DNA of 64,000 nt from JAXDMK01 sp963790325 (GTDB lineage Bacteria; Actinomycetota; Acidimicrobiia; Acidimicrobiales; AC-14): positions 992,001-1,056,000 of the forward strand of contig CAWBNY010000003.1 of NCBI GenBank assembly GCA_963790325.1. The letters run 5' to 3'. Under the pieces are notes generated by a model that made no database searches, was not told the DNA's origin, and worked only from the letters and a program-made list of their open reading frames with translations. The stretch's first letter is position 1; the number at the start of each line of letters is the position of its first letter. The translations under genes and the position numbers were made by a program. Of this stretch, positions 8,952-24,504 are shown one piece after another.

Positions 8952-10286
8952 TCAGCCGAGCGCCGCGAGTCGCTCGGCGGCGTCGGCCAGGCCGGCGTCG
9001 GCAGCCACCACCCGGGCGAAGAGCTCCCGGGCCCGGGGGGCGTCGCCCGCCCGTTCGTACAGGTCGGCCAGGGCGTACCACAGCCGGAGGTGGTGCGGCC
9101 GGAGCACCCGCCGGGGCTCCACCGGCCCCTTCTCGAGGAGGCGGATCGCCCCCAGCACATCGCCCCGGTCGGCCCGAGCCCCGGCCGTCACGATCCGGCC
9201 TTCGGCTATGAGCTCGGGCTCCGGGGACGCCTCCCGCAACTCCTCCCACAGGGCGTCGACCTTGGCATAGGCCCCGAGGGCCCGATAGCAGTCGGCCAGG
9301 ACGGGGTGCTGCTCCACTGAGCCGGTGACCGCCCGAAAGGCCTCCAGGTGCCGGGACGCCTCCGCCCACCGGCCCTGGTGATAGAGGGCGAGCCCGGCCA
9401 GCTCCCGCACCGACGGTGCGTCGGGCGCATCCCGCAGGAGGGGCCGGAGCAGCCGCATGGTGTCGTGGGGGCGATCCCGCTCGAAGGCGGAGGCGGCATC
9501 GACCAGACGGGACTCCATCCTGGCCGCAGCCGGCGCCCCCACCGCTCGCACCAACTCGTCGGCCACCGCCTGGGGCGCCTTGCGGCGGGGCCGCTCGGGG
9601 ATCGGCTCCGCCTCGGTCGCGGCCACGTCCGGGGACGCCGTCGCCTCCCGCTCCCACTGCTCGGGCTCCCAGGCCGGCGGGCGACCGCCTCGCGTGTCGT
9701 GCTCGTCGCCTCTCGGCCGGTCGTCGGCGGACTGCAGGTTGCGGGCGCCCTTGCGGGCCAGGCTCCCCCAGCCTTTAGGACCGGGCGGCGACCACGGCGC
9801 CGAGTCGGTCGGACCCGGCCCCCGGTGGCCGTCTCCCGGACCCTTGCCCGGAGTGGCTGACGGTCTCCCGGTCGACGGTCGGCCCCGGTCGGCGGCCCCG
9901 GGGGCGGGCCTGGTGCGCCGGCCCGCCCCTCCGGCACCGACCGACGGGACGCCTCGGGCACCCTCGACGGGCCGGGTCGCGGGGCGGGGAGGTCGACCGG
10001 ACCGGGCCGGGTCGGCGGCCGCCGCTCGGGGGGCCGGGCCCGACGATCGGCTCGCCCTGGCCGGGTCGGCGGCGGTGGGACGGGACACCGGGCGGGAAGG
10101 TCGCCGGGCCGGCGGGTTGGAGTCCGCCGCCGCGGACCGGGTCGCCGGACGGGGGGGCCGGCGGCCGGTGCTGGCGTGGTCCTCGGCCGGCGGTCGCGGT
10201 GGCGTCCTCGCCTTCTTCGTCTTTCTGCTGCCGGCCGGCGGACCCTGGTCCTTCTCGCCGGCAGGACGGGGAGGACGAGGGGCCAC
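8952..10286 (-). CDS. Tetratricopeptide-repeat protein with long basic/proline-rich N-terminus
   Basis: Protein of 444 residues in two parts. Residues 1 to about 200 are low complexity, rich in R, P, A and S, with recurring RPPRPATR-type units. The C-terminal half (about 215-444) is helical with TPR-like units, such as LAGLALYHQGRWAEASRHLE and LADLYERAGDAPRARELF. It probably acts as a scaffold; the disordered basic arm may bind nucleic acid or ribosomes, but this is inference. It lies just beyond the rRNA terminator. A TPR-like gene in the tyrS-tlyA interval is, as I recall, also found in mycobacteria. Confidence 0.7.
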   Translation of the reverse strand: MAPRPPRPAGEKDQGPPAGSRKTKKARTPPRPPAEDHASTGRRPPRPATRSAAADSNPPARRPSRPVSRPTAADPARASRSSGPAPRAAAADPARSGRPPRPATRPVEGARGVPSVGAGGAGRRTRPAPGAADRGRPSTGRPSATPGKGPGDGHRGPGPTDSAPWSPPGPKGWGSLARKGARNLQSADDRPRGDEHDTRGGRPPAWEPEQWEREATASPDVAATEAEPIPERPRRKAPQAVADELVRAVGAPAAARMESRLVDAASAFERDRPHDTMRLLRPLLRDAPDAPSVRELAGLALYHQGRWAEASRHLEAFRAVTGSVEQHPVLADCYRALGAYAKVDALWEELREASPEPELIAEGRIVTAGARADRGDVLGAIRLLEKGPVEPRRVLRPHHLRLWYALADLYERAGDAPRARELFARVVAADAGLADAAERLAALG

Positions 10287-10324
10287 AGGTCAGACTACCC
10301 AGGCGCAGCCTCGTTCCCGGACGC

Positions 10325-10352
10325 GAAGAAGGCCCCCGGAGGGGCCTTCTTC
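10325..10352 (-). terminator. Intrinsic terminator of the rRNA operon
   Basis: Near-perfect inverted repeat (GAAGAAGGCCCC / GGGGCCTTCTTC) directly after the 5S gene, running into TTCTTC on the minus strand. It would form a hairpin of about 12 pairs and end rRNA transcription before the TPR gene. Confidence 0.75.
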
Positions 10353-10357
10353 AAGAA

Positions 10358-10475
<118 letters not shown>

Positions 10476-10500
10476 ACCTGTTGTCAACGGGATGTCTCCC

Positions 10501-10529
10501 GAGAACTTGATAGCGAGCACGAGTAAAAT

Positions 10530-10539
<10 letters not shown>
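10501..10539 (-). other. 3' arm of the 23S pre-rRNA processing stem
   Basis: The sequence flanking the 3' end of 23S (TCGTGCTCGCTAT and flanks in the transcript) is complementary to 13598-13641 just upstream of the 23S 5' end. Together they form an imperfect stem of about 35-40 pairs enclosing 23S, the expected RNase III-type substrate. Confidence 0.7.
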
Positions 10540-15498
<4,959 letters not shown>

Positions 15499-15863
15499 AG
15501 ACCTCAGGCCGGCACCCGCAAAGGCGGACCAACCGTGAAATCGGAGAGCCAGGCCGTAGGGTGACTGAACCCTTGGCCCGACTGGCACAGAGCGGTTGTG
15601 GCGTCTGGATCGCTCCAGACGCGTTGTCCGTTCAGTGCTTGCAACTTTGCGATCGCACGCGATCGCCCGCACTGGCGTTTACAAGCTGTCTCTGTTCCGT
15701 TTTCAAGGAGCGCTGGCCAGAAGGGCACGCGTCACAGAGACGGTGGTGCACTCCTGTCTTGGTCGAGGGTTGCGGGCAGAACTCGCACTTCCTCGGCACT
15801 CGGACTTCTCACACTGCTCGCAGCCTCGGGGTTCCCCCGGGCCGCCGTCCGGCGCAATTACCT
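15499..15863 (-). promoter_or_regulatory. rRNA leader with 16S processing arm
   Basis: Non-coding stretch upstream of 16S. At 15687-15705 it carries the 19-base partner of the spacer segment 13795-13813, which would pair to enclose 16S. It also has a small hairpin (GCGTCTGG/CCAGACGC near 15600-15625) and a repeated GCGATCGC near 15647-15666. The remaining sequence is GC-rich and shows no gene. Confidence 0.6.
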
Positions 15864-15892
15864 AACGTACCACCCCGGCCCCCTCCTGGCAA
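15864..15892 (-). promoter_or_regulatory. Candidate rRNA operon promoter
   Basis: On the minus strand TTGCCA (15892-15887) is followed by a 17-base spacer and TACGTT (15869-15864), matching a sigma-A type -35/-10 pair with TANNNT. It lies about 370 bases upstream of 16S and just downstream of the tyrS stop. Further promoters could exist within the leader. Confidence 0.4.
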
Positions 15893-15914
15893 CCGGGTGT
15901 TCACACCGCACCCC

Positions 15915-17191
15915 TCAGACGAAGCGCACCAGGTGGTAGCTGCGCTTGCCCCGTCGGAGCACGAGATACGAATCTACCAGCAGATCGGAGGGCCCCAGTC
16001 GCCGGTCGAGGTCGGCCTCCCGCCGGTTGTTGACGTAGACCCCGCCCTGGCTCGATGGCGGTCCGGGCCGCCGACTTCGACGCCACCAGCCCCGTCTCCA
16101 CCAGCAGGTCGACCAGACCCAGCCCGTCCCCCTCGAGGTCGGCCCGGGCCAGCGACGTGGCCGGCGCCTCGGCGAAGACCTCGAGCAGGGTGGCTCGTCG
16201 AGCCCGGCCAGGTCGCCGCCGAACAACGCCCGCCGCCGCCTGCTCGGCCGCCTCCGCCGCCTCCGCCCCGTGCACCTCCGCCGTCACCTCCCGGGCCAGC
16301 ACCCGCTGCGCCTCCCGCCGCTCGGGATGGGCGGCCACCGCCGCCTCCAGCTCCTCGATGCGGGCCCGGTCGAGCCAGGTGAACAGGCGCAGGTAGCGGC
16401 CGACGTCGGCGTCGCCCGCCCGCAGCCAGAACTGGAAGAACTCGTAGGGACTGGTGCGGGCGGGGTCGAGCCAGACGTTGCCGCCCTCGCTCTTGCCGAA
16501 CTTCGACCCGTCGGCCCTGGTGACCAGGGGGAACGTGAGCCCGTAGGCCTGGACCCGCCCCCGGCGGCGGATGAGGTCGATGCCGGCGGTGATGTTGCCC
16601 CACTGGTCGCTGCCGCCCACCTGCAGCCGGCAGTCCGTGGGCTCGCACAGGTGCCAGGAAGTCGTAGGCCTGGAGGAGCATGTAGGTGAACTCCTTGTAG
16701 GAGATCCCCTGGTCGCGCTCGAGGCGGGCCCGCACCGAGTCCTTGGCCATCATGTCGTTGACCCGGAAGTGGCCGCCGACGTCGCGCAGGAAGTCGGTGA
16801 GGCGGAGCTGGCCCAGCCACTCGGCGTTGTCGACCAGGTCGACCTCGGTGCCGACGATGCGCTCCACCTGGCCCCGGATGCCGGCTCGGCGTTGGCCCGG
16901 ATCTGCTCCTCGGGCGCCAGCACCGGCCGCTCGGCGTCCTTGCCGCTGGGGTCGCCGACGAGGGTCGTGCCCCCGCCGAGCAGGACGATGGGACGGTGCC
17001 CGGCCCGCTGCAGGCGGGCGGTGACCATCAGGGGCAGGAGGCTGCCGACGTGGAGGCTGTCGGCGGTGGCGTCGAAGCCGACGTAGAAGGTGAGGGACTT
17101 CGCGGCCCAGGCGAGCGCCCAGGTCGGGGTCGGTGACCTGGGCCACCATCCCCCGCCACTCGAGCTCATCGAAGACGTCCGGGTCGACCAC
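15915..17191 (-). pseudogene. tyrS: Tyrosine--tRNA ligase, multiply frameshifted (probable assembly errors)
   Basis: All parts of a class I TyrRS are present in order but spread over three frames: the start (FDELEWRGM), a HIGH-type region with LHVGSLLP, MLLQAYDF, GGSDQWGNI, the KMSKS-type KFGKS, and the C-terminal S4 domain ending RRGKRSYHLVRFV. Frame changes fall near 17105, 16880, 16655, 16230, 16200 and 16050. Several are one-base changes in short homopolymers; for example, removing one G near 16655 restores LHLCEPTDC. Total length fits a functional gene of about 425 codons. As TyrRS is normally essential, I infer sequence errors, though a second tyrS elsewhere could permit decay. Confidence 0.85.
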
Positions 17192-17246
17192 CGCGGCAAC
17201 CTACCCGAGGCCGCTGTCGGCACCGGCCGCCGGCGCCGCTGGCGGG

Positions 17247-17830
17247 CTACTTGTTGGCGCTGATGAGGCCGGTGGCCAGCGGCCAGGAGGACCTCGTCGT
17301 CGCCACCCACGATCACCAGGACGAGGGTGCCCCCGACCCAGCTGAGGTAGTGGGTGTCGTCGACGTCGGTGCCGACGATCACCGTCTCCCCCGCCAGGGT
17401 GATCTCGCTCCGGGCGACACCGCCTCCCTGGTCACCCCGCTCGACGAAGCCGTCCGCGACGCCGGGCAGGCTGGCGGCCGCCTCCTCGAAGCGGATGGCG
17501 ACGATGGCGCCGACCTCCTCGCCGTCCTTCGGGACGGTGCGAGCGTCGACGCCGACCACCGCCGCCTTGGTGAGGGCGTTCGGAGGTGAAGTCGCCCTCG
17601 ATGTCGTCCAGGTCGGCGTCGGGGACCGCCTCGTAGGTGTAGCCCGAGACCCGGGCGAAGACCTCCGGCAACCGCTCCAAGCCGCCCGGAGCCTCGGTCG
17701 TCGACGGCGACAGGGTGGTGGCCACCGTCGTCGGCGTCGCCTCGCCATCGTCGTCGTCGCCACCCCCGCAGGCGCCGACGAACGCGGTCAGGGCCAGCAC
17801 CACCATCGCCACCTGCAGCCTGCGCCTCAT
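17247..17830 (-). pseudogene. Putative lipoprotein of unknown function, frameshifted
   Basis: The ATG at 17830, preceded by AAAGG, opens a signal peptide with lipobox VGAC (C21), then a G/D-rich and T/S-rich linker. The continuation (NALTKAAVVGVD, then LVLVIVGGDDEVLL) is in another frame after about 17580, and the end (LATGLISANK, stop at 17247) in a third after about 17270. The joined product would be about 193 residues, exported and lipid-anchored. I do not recognise its family. It lies between mpg and tyrS in a segment rich in single-base errors. Confidence 0.55.
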
Positions 17831-17883
17831 CTCTGGGCCTTTCCGAGGTCTCCCGACGGACGGCAGGCAGGCTACCGTCCCCG

Positions 17884-18472
17884 TCACCCGGGGCGGGAGA
17901 CGCCGGGGGCGCCGGCGACGTAGAAGCGCCACGGGCGGTCGACGGCCACCCGGAGGCCGATCCGGGCGCTGACCACCGGCTCCCGCCGGCGGCGGGGTCC
18001 CGTCGTCGACCACCGCCACGCCCGTGGTCGCCCGTGACCAGGTCGGCCCCGTCGAGGGAACGGTCGATGCCGAGGGCCAGGCACAGGCGGGCGGGGCCGG
18101 CGCACAGGTCGCGGTCCCGCCGGGCGGTGGGACGCACGGCCCGCATGGCGTCCACGCCCGCCACCGGCGTCAGGCCCCGCAGGAGCACGGCCGACGCCTC
18201 GCCCTCCTCGCCGCAGACCACGTTGGCGCAGAAGTGCATCCCGTAGGTGAAGTAGACGTAGAGGTGCCCGGGAGGGCCGAACATGGTGGCGTTGCGGGGG
18301 GTGCGGCCCCGGAAGGCGTGGCTGGCGGGGTCGTCGGCCCCGCAGTAGGCCTCCACCTCGACGATCCTCCCGGCCCGACCGTCACCGACGACGAGGAGCT
18401 TGTTGAGCAGGTCGGGGGCGACCTCGAGGCTGGGCCGGCGGTAGAAGTCCCGGGTCCGGGGCTCCGCCGACG

Positions 18473-18476
<4 letters not shown>
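17884..18476 (-). pseudogene. mpg: 3-methyladenine DNA glycosylase (Mpg/AAG family), frameshifted
   Basis: Base-excision repair glycosylase. The first frame, from a TTG at 18476 that overlaps the argH stop (TTGA), encodes the family core: RDFYRRPSLEVAPDLLNKLL, RIVEVEAYCG, DPASHAFRG, GHLYVYFTYGMH and LCAGPARLCLALGI. The product changes frame near 18020 (VAVVDDGTPPP) and again near 17990 (VSARIGLRVAVDRPWRFYV), then stops at 17884. Net length is two bases beyond a multiple of three. The intact downstream homology argues for sequencing indels. It follows argH, as in mycobacteria to my recollection. Confidence 0.8.
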
Positions 18477-19857
<1,381 letters not shown>

Positions 19858-19861
<4 letters not shown>

Positions 19862-21060
19862 CCGCGACCCGACCGGACCTGGCGGGAGGCCCAGGTCTGC
19901 ACGCCGAGGCCCCAGAGGCGGACGAAGCCGGCGGCGTCGTCGTGGTTGAAGGTGTCGGTGGCGTCGTAGGTGGCGAGTCCGTGGTCGTAGAGGCTGACCG
20001 GGCTGCGGCGGCCGACCACCTCGCACCGGCCGGGGGCGCACCGCAGGCGGACGTCGCCCGTCACGTAGGTCTGGCTCTCGTCCACGAAGGCGTCGATGGC
20101 CTTCTTCAGGGGCGAGAACCACATCCCGTCGTAGACGAGCTCGGCCCACCGGGGCTCGAGGCGGATCTTCTCGTGGGCCAGGTCGCGCTCGAGGGTGAGC
20201 CCCTCCAGGTCCTGGTGGGCCTGGATGAGGGCGAGGGCGCCGGGGGCCTCGTAGCACTCCCGGCTCTTGATGCCGACCCGGCGGTTCTCGACCATGTCGA
20301 TGCGGCCCCACCCGTAGGAGCCGACGATCGCCCCCACCGCGGGGATGAGCTGGTGGAGGGGCATGGGCACCCCGTCGACCGCCACCGGCAGGCCTCGCTC
20401 GAAGCTGACGACCAGCTCGACGGGCTCGGTGGCCGACGGCACGGTGAGGGTGAAGACGTCCTCCGGCGGCTGGGCCCACGGGTCCTCGATGACCCCGCAC
20501 TCGATGGCCCGCCCCCACAGGTTCTCGTCGATGGAGTAGAGGCTGGTGCGGCTGGCCCGGATGGGGATGTCGAAGCGGGCGGCGTAGTCGAGGGAGTCCT
20601 CGCGGGTCATCCCCCACTCGCGGACGGGGGCGATGACCTCCAGGTCGGGGGCGAGGGCGCGGGTGGACACCTCGAAGCGGACCTGGTCGTTGCCCTTGCC
20701 GGTGCAGCCGTGGGCGACGGCGTCGGCGCCGTGCTCCCGGGCCGCGGCCACCAGGTGCCTGACGATCACCGGCCGGGAGAGCGACGACACCAACGGGTAC
20801 CGGCCCTCGTAGAGGGCGTTGGCCCTGAGGGCGGGGGCGACGAACTCGGCCGCGTACTCGGCCTTGCAATCGACGACCATGGCCTCCACCGCCCCCGCCG
20901 CCATGGCCCGCTCCCGGAGCGTCTCCGGGGAGTCGGCGGCGCCCTGGCCGACGTCGGCGGCGAGAGCGATCACCTCCACGCCCTTCTCCTCGATCAACCA
21001 TCGGACGGCGACCGAGGTGTCGAGCCCCCCCGAGTACGCCAACACGACCCGCTTAGCCAC
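19858..21060 (-). CDS. argG: Argininosuccinate synthase
   Basis: ATP-dependent joining of citrulline and aspartate. The 400-residue protein starts with the PP-loop motif AYSGGLDTSV at residues 8-17 and contains HGCTGKGNDQVRFE and the C-terminal SLYDHGLATY typical of type I ArgG. It overlaps argR by eight bases and argH by four. Confidence 0.95.
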
Positions 21061-21601
21061 TTTCGTCCTCTCGCGATGTGGTGTCGCCCCCGAAGGCGAA
21101 CCGACTCAGGTTCTGCGCCAGCTCCCGGCCGCCGGTCCGCTCGGACGCGACGACCAGGATGGTGTCGTCGCCGGCGACCGTGCCCACCACGTCGGGGAGC
21201 CCGGCCCGGTCGAGGGCCGAGCCGACCACGTGGGCCGACCCGGGCGGGGTCCGGAGGACGACGATGTTGCCCGAGTGGGCCACCTCCACCACCCACTCGC
21301 CGAGCACCCGGCGGAGATGGCTCTCGGGCGCCAGACGCTCCCTGGCGTGCTCCGGGATGGCGTACACGGGCTCGCCCCCGGCCACCCTGACCTTCACCGC
21401 CCCCAGGTCCTCGAGGTCGCGCGACACGGTGGCCTGGGTGGCCACCACCCCCTCCGCCGCCAGCAGCTCGACGAGCTGGGCCTGGCTGGTGACCGGCCGG
21501 GCCCCGATGATCCGGGCCAACCGGTGCTGGCGCTGGGGCTTGGCCAACCGCAGGCCGCCACCGGAGATCACCGGCTCCCGCCGGGGCGCGCCCGCGGTCA
21601 C
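21053..21601 (-). CDS. argR: Arginine repressor ArgR
   Basis: Arginine-responsive hexameric regulator of 182 residues. The N-terminal winged helix (about 30-80) includes QATVSRDLEDLG, the recognition-helix region. The C-terminal domain has GTVAGDDTILV with the paired aspartates that bind arginine. The first 20 residues from the GTG at 21601 are a low-complexity extension, so a start further in is possible. Encoded between argF and argG, it probably controls this operon through the palindrome at the argC start. Confidence 0.92.
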   Translation of the reverse strand: MTAGAPRREPVISGGGLRLAKPQRQHRLARIIGARPVTSQAQLVELLAAEGVVATQATVSRDLEDLGAVKVRVAGGEPVYAIPEHARERLAPESHLRRVLGEWVVEVAHSGNIVVLRTPPGSAHVVGSALDRAGLPDVVGTVAGDDTILVVASERTGGRELAQNLSRFAFGGDTTSREDESG

Positions 21602-21617
21602 GGCCGCTCCCCGGCGG

Positions 21618-22484
21618 TCACGGGCGGGCTCCCAGGAGCCACAGGAGCAGTCCCCGCTGGGCGTGGACCCGGTTGGCGGCCTGGCGCCAGACCTCGCTCC
21701 GGGGACTGTCCATCACCGAGGCCGAGACCTCCTCGCCCCGGTGGGCGGGCAGGCAGTGGAGGAAGACGGCGTGGGGCGCGGCGACGGCCAACATCCCGTC
21801 GTCGACGGTGAAGCCGGCGAAGTCCTCCCGGCGGCGGTCGGCCTGGCCCTCCTGGCCCATCGACGCCCACACGTCGGTGTAGACGGCGTCGGCGCCGGCG
21901 GTTGCGGCCCGCGGGTCGTTGCCGATGTCGACCCCGTCGATCGGTGGGGGCTCGTACCCGGCGGGGGTGGCCACCCGCAGGCTCAGGCCGGCCAACGGCG
22001 ACACCTTCATCAGCGACCGGCAGACGTTGTTGCCGTCGCCGACGTAGGCCACGGTGAGCCCCTTGAGCCGGCCGAAGCACTGGCGCAGGGTGAGGACGTC
22101 GGCCAGCGTCTGGCACGGGTGGGCGTCGTCGGACAGAAGGTTCACCACCGGGACGGCGGACGCGGCGGCCATCCGCACCAGCCGGTCGTGGTGATAGACC
22201 CGGGCCGCCAGCACCGCGCAGTACCCGGACAGGACCCGGGCCACGTCCTCCGCCGGCTCCCGGTTGTCGATCCCGACCTCCTCGCCCCGGAGCGTGACCG
22301 GGTGGCCGCCGAGCTGGACGACCGCCATCTCCATCGACACCCGGGTGCGGGTGGACGCCTTCTCGAACATGAGGGCCACGCCCCGCCCGGCCAGCAGCGG
22401 CGGGGGGCTGGGCAGCTCGGCCAGGTCGAGGACGTCGAGCAGCTCGCTGGGGTCGAGGTCGTCGACGTCGAGAAGGTGCCTCAC
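21618..22484 (-). CDS. argF: Ornithine carbamoyltransferase
   Basis: Forms citrulline from ornithine and carbamoyl phosphate, the latter supplied by CarAB at 49-54 kb. The carbamoyl-phosphate loop STRTR is at 44-48, HPCQTLAD lies in the middle and the ornithine-site HCLP near 247. At 288 residues it is slightly short for the family. The GTG at 22484 overlaps the argD stop by four bases. The SMG-type ornithine loop is not obvious, but the HCLP context favours ornithine over aspartate. Confidence 0.93.
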   Translation of the reverse strand: MRHLLDVDDLDPSELLDVLDLAELPSPPPLLAGRGVALMFEKASTRTRVSMEMAVVQLGGHPVTLRGEEVGIDNREPAEDVARVLSGYCAVLAARVYHHDRLVRMAAASAVPVVNLLSDDAHPCQTLADVLTLRQCFGRLKGLTVAYVGDGNNVCRSLMKVSPLAGLSLRVATPAGYEPPPIDGVDIGNDPRAATAGADAVYTDVWASMGQEGQADRRREDFAGFTVDDGMLAVAAPHAVFLHCLPAHRGEEVSASVMDSPRSEVWRQAANRVHAQRGLLLWLLGARP

Positions 22485-23650
22485 GCCGACAGCACCTCCC
22501 GCAGGACGGCCAGGGCGTGGTCGATCTCCTCGTCGGTCACCAGGAGCGACGGGGCCACCCGGATGGCGGTGGGCGTGACCGCGTTCACCACCAGCCCCCG
22601 TTCCAGGGCGGCCAGGGCCACCTCCCGTGACGGACGCCCGCCCGCCGCCAGCTCGGCCGCCAGCAACAGCCCCAGACCCCGGACGGACACCACGCCCGGC
22701 AACGCCGCCAGCCCCGCCGCCAGCCGGGCACCGGCCCGCGCCGCCCGGCCCGGCACGTCCTCCGCCTCCATGACCGCCAGCACGGCCCGGGCGGCGGCGG
22801 TGGCCAGGGGCTGGCCTCCGTAGGTGGTCCCGTGGTCGCCGGGGCGGAACGCCTCCGCGACCTCGGCCCGGGCCCAGCAGGCACCGATGGGCATGCCGTT
22901 GCCGAGGGCCTTGGCCAGGGTGACGACGTCGGGCCGGATCCCGTCGTGCTCGAACCCGAACCACCGCCCGGTGCGGCCGAGGCCGGTCTGGACCTCGTCC
23001 ATGATCAGCAGGACGCCCTTGTCGTCGCACAGCCGGCGGACCTCGGCCAGCCAGCCCCGGGGGGCGACGTTGACACCCCCCTCGCCCTGCACCGGTTCCA
23101 GCAGGACGGCCGCCACCGACGGGTCGATGGCCGCGGTCAGGGCGTCGAGGTCGCCCAGGGCGACGTGGCGGAACCCGGGCGGCAGCGGTTGGAACGGCTC
23201 GTGCTTGGCCGGCTGGCCGGTGGCGTGAAGGGTGGCCAGGGTCCGCCCGTGGAACGACCCGTAGGCGCTCACCACGCCGTACCTTCCCGGTCCTCCCCAC
23301 CGGCGGGCGAGCTTGATGGCGCACTCGTTGGCCTCCGCGCCCGAGTTGCAGAAGAACACCCGTCCCCCGCCGCCCAGGAGGCGGTCGAGGGTGGCCGCCA
23401 CCTCGGGACCGACCACGTTCCCGTAGAGGTTGCTCACGTGGAGAAGGGTCCTGACCTGGTAGGACACCGCTTCCGCCACCGCCGGGTGGCAGTGGCCGAG
23501 CGAGGTCACCGCCAGGCCCCCGAGGAAGTCGAGGTAGGCCTTGCCGTCGCCGTCGTAGAGCCACGACCCCGCCCCCCGCACGAACGTGACGGCGGGCACG
23601 GCGTAGTTGGGCATGAGGACGGAGGACACGACCCCCGCGTCGGTGGTCAT
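22481..23650 (-). CDS. argD: Acetylornithine aminotransferase
   Basis: Class III PLP aminotransferase of 389 residues making N-acetylornithine. Visible features are FFCNSGAEANECA (cofactor phosphate binding), LIMDEVQTGLGRTG with the aspartate that contacts PLP, and TLAKALGNGMPIG with the Schiff-base lysine. It may also serve lysine synthesis. Four-base overlaps join it to argB and argF. Confidence 0.93.
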   Translation of the reverse strand: MTTDAGVVSSVLMPNYAVPAVTFVRGAGSWLYDGDGKAYLDFLGGLAVTSLGHCHPAVAEAVSYQVRTLLHVSNLYGNVVGPEVAATLDRLLGGGGRVFFCNSGAEANECAIKLARRWGGPGRYGVVSAYGSFHGRTLATLHATGQPAKHEPFQPLPPGFRHVALGDLDALTAAIDPSVAAVLLEPVQGEGGVNVAPRGWLAEVRRLCDDKGVLLIMDEVQTGLGRTGRWFGFEHDGIRPDVVTLAKALGNGMPIGACWARAEVAEAFRPGDHGTTYGGQPLATAAARAVLAVMEAEDVPGRAARAGARLAAGLAALPGVVSVRGLGLLLAAELAAGGRPSREVALAALERGLVVNAVTPTAIRVAPSLLVTDEEIDHALAVLREVLSA

Positions 23651-24504
23651 GGGTTCACCATGGTGCCCACGCCCTCGCGCGTGAAGACCTCCAACAGCAG
23701 GGCGTGCGGCACCCGGCCGTCGAGGATGTGGGCGTGGCCGACCCCGTTGCGGACGGCCCGGATGCAGGAGACGATCTTGGGGATCATCCCCCCCTTGACC
23801 CGGCCGGTGGACAGGAGGGCCTCCAGCTCGTTGGCCGAGGTGGAGGAGATGAGGCTGAAGGGGTTGCCGACCTCGGACAGCAGGCCCACCACGTCGGTGA
23901 GATACACGAGCTTCTCCGCCCCCAGGGCCTCGGCCACCGCCCCCGCCACCGTGTCGGCGTTGATGTTGTAGGCCTGGCCCTCGGCGTCGGAGCCGATGGT
24001 GGCCAGCACGGGGATGAGCTCCTCCGCCACCAGCCGCTCCAGCAGCCCCGGGTTCACGCCCTGCACGTCGCCCACGAAGCCCAGCTCGGGCGACCGGGCG
24101 CTGGCCATGATGAGGCCGGCGTCCTCGCCCGACAAGCCCACCGCCAGCGCCCCGTGCACGTTGATGGACGCCACGATGTCGCGGTTGACCTTGCCCACCA
24201 GCACCATGCGGGCGATCTCGAGGGTGTCGGCGTCGGTCACCCGCAGCCCGTCGAGGAACTCCGGCTCCTTCCCCAACCGCTGCATGAGCTGGCCGATCTG
24301 GGGCCCGCCACCGTGGACCACGATGGGCCGGATGCCGACCATCCGCATGAGGACGACGTCCTGGGCGAAGAGTCGGCCCAGGCCGGGGTCGGTCATGGCC
24401 GCCCCCCCGTACTTGATGACGACGATCTTCCCCGAGAAGCGGCGGATGTAGGGCAGGGCGTCGGCCAGCACAGCCGCCTTGGCGAGGGACGTGGTCAGGT
24501 TCAC
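23647..24504 (-). CDS. argB: Acetylglutamate kinase
   Basis: Amino-acid kinase family protein of 285 residues. It has VVIKYGGAAM at the N-terminus, VVHGGGPQI for substrate binding, NINADTVAGAVA, and LTDVVGLL. An N-terminal helix precedes the kinase core, as in arginine-inhibited hexameric forms, so feedback inhibition is possible. The GTG at 24504 overlaps the argJ stop (GTGA). Confidence 0.93.
   Translation of the reverse strand: MNLTTSLAKAAVLADALPYIRRFSGKIVVIKYGGAAMTDPGLGRLFAQDVVLMRMVGIRPIVVHGGGPQIGQLMQRLGKEPEFLDGLRVTDADTLEIARMVLVGKVNRDIVASINVHGALAVGLSGEDAGLIMASARSPELGFVGDVQGVNPGLLERLVAEELIPVLATIGSDAEGQAYNINADTVAGAVAEALGAEKLVYLTDVVGLLSEVGNPFSLISSTSANELEALLSTGRVKGGMIPKIVSCIRAVRNGVGHAHILDGRVPHALLLEVFTREGVGTMVNP

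Noticed and set aside
16040..17110. Programmed ribosomal frameshifting in tyrS
   Set aside because: Six separate shifts in different directions, several at ordinary G or C pairs, do not fit programmed frameshifting.
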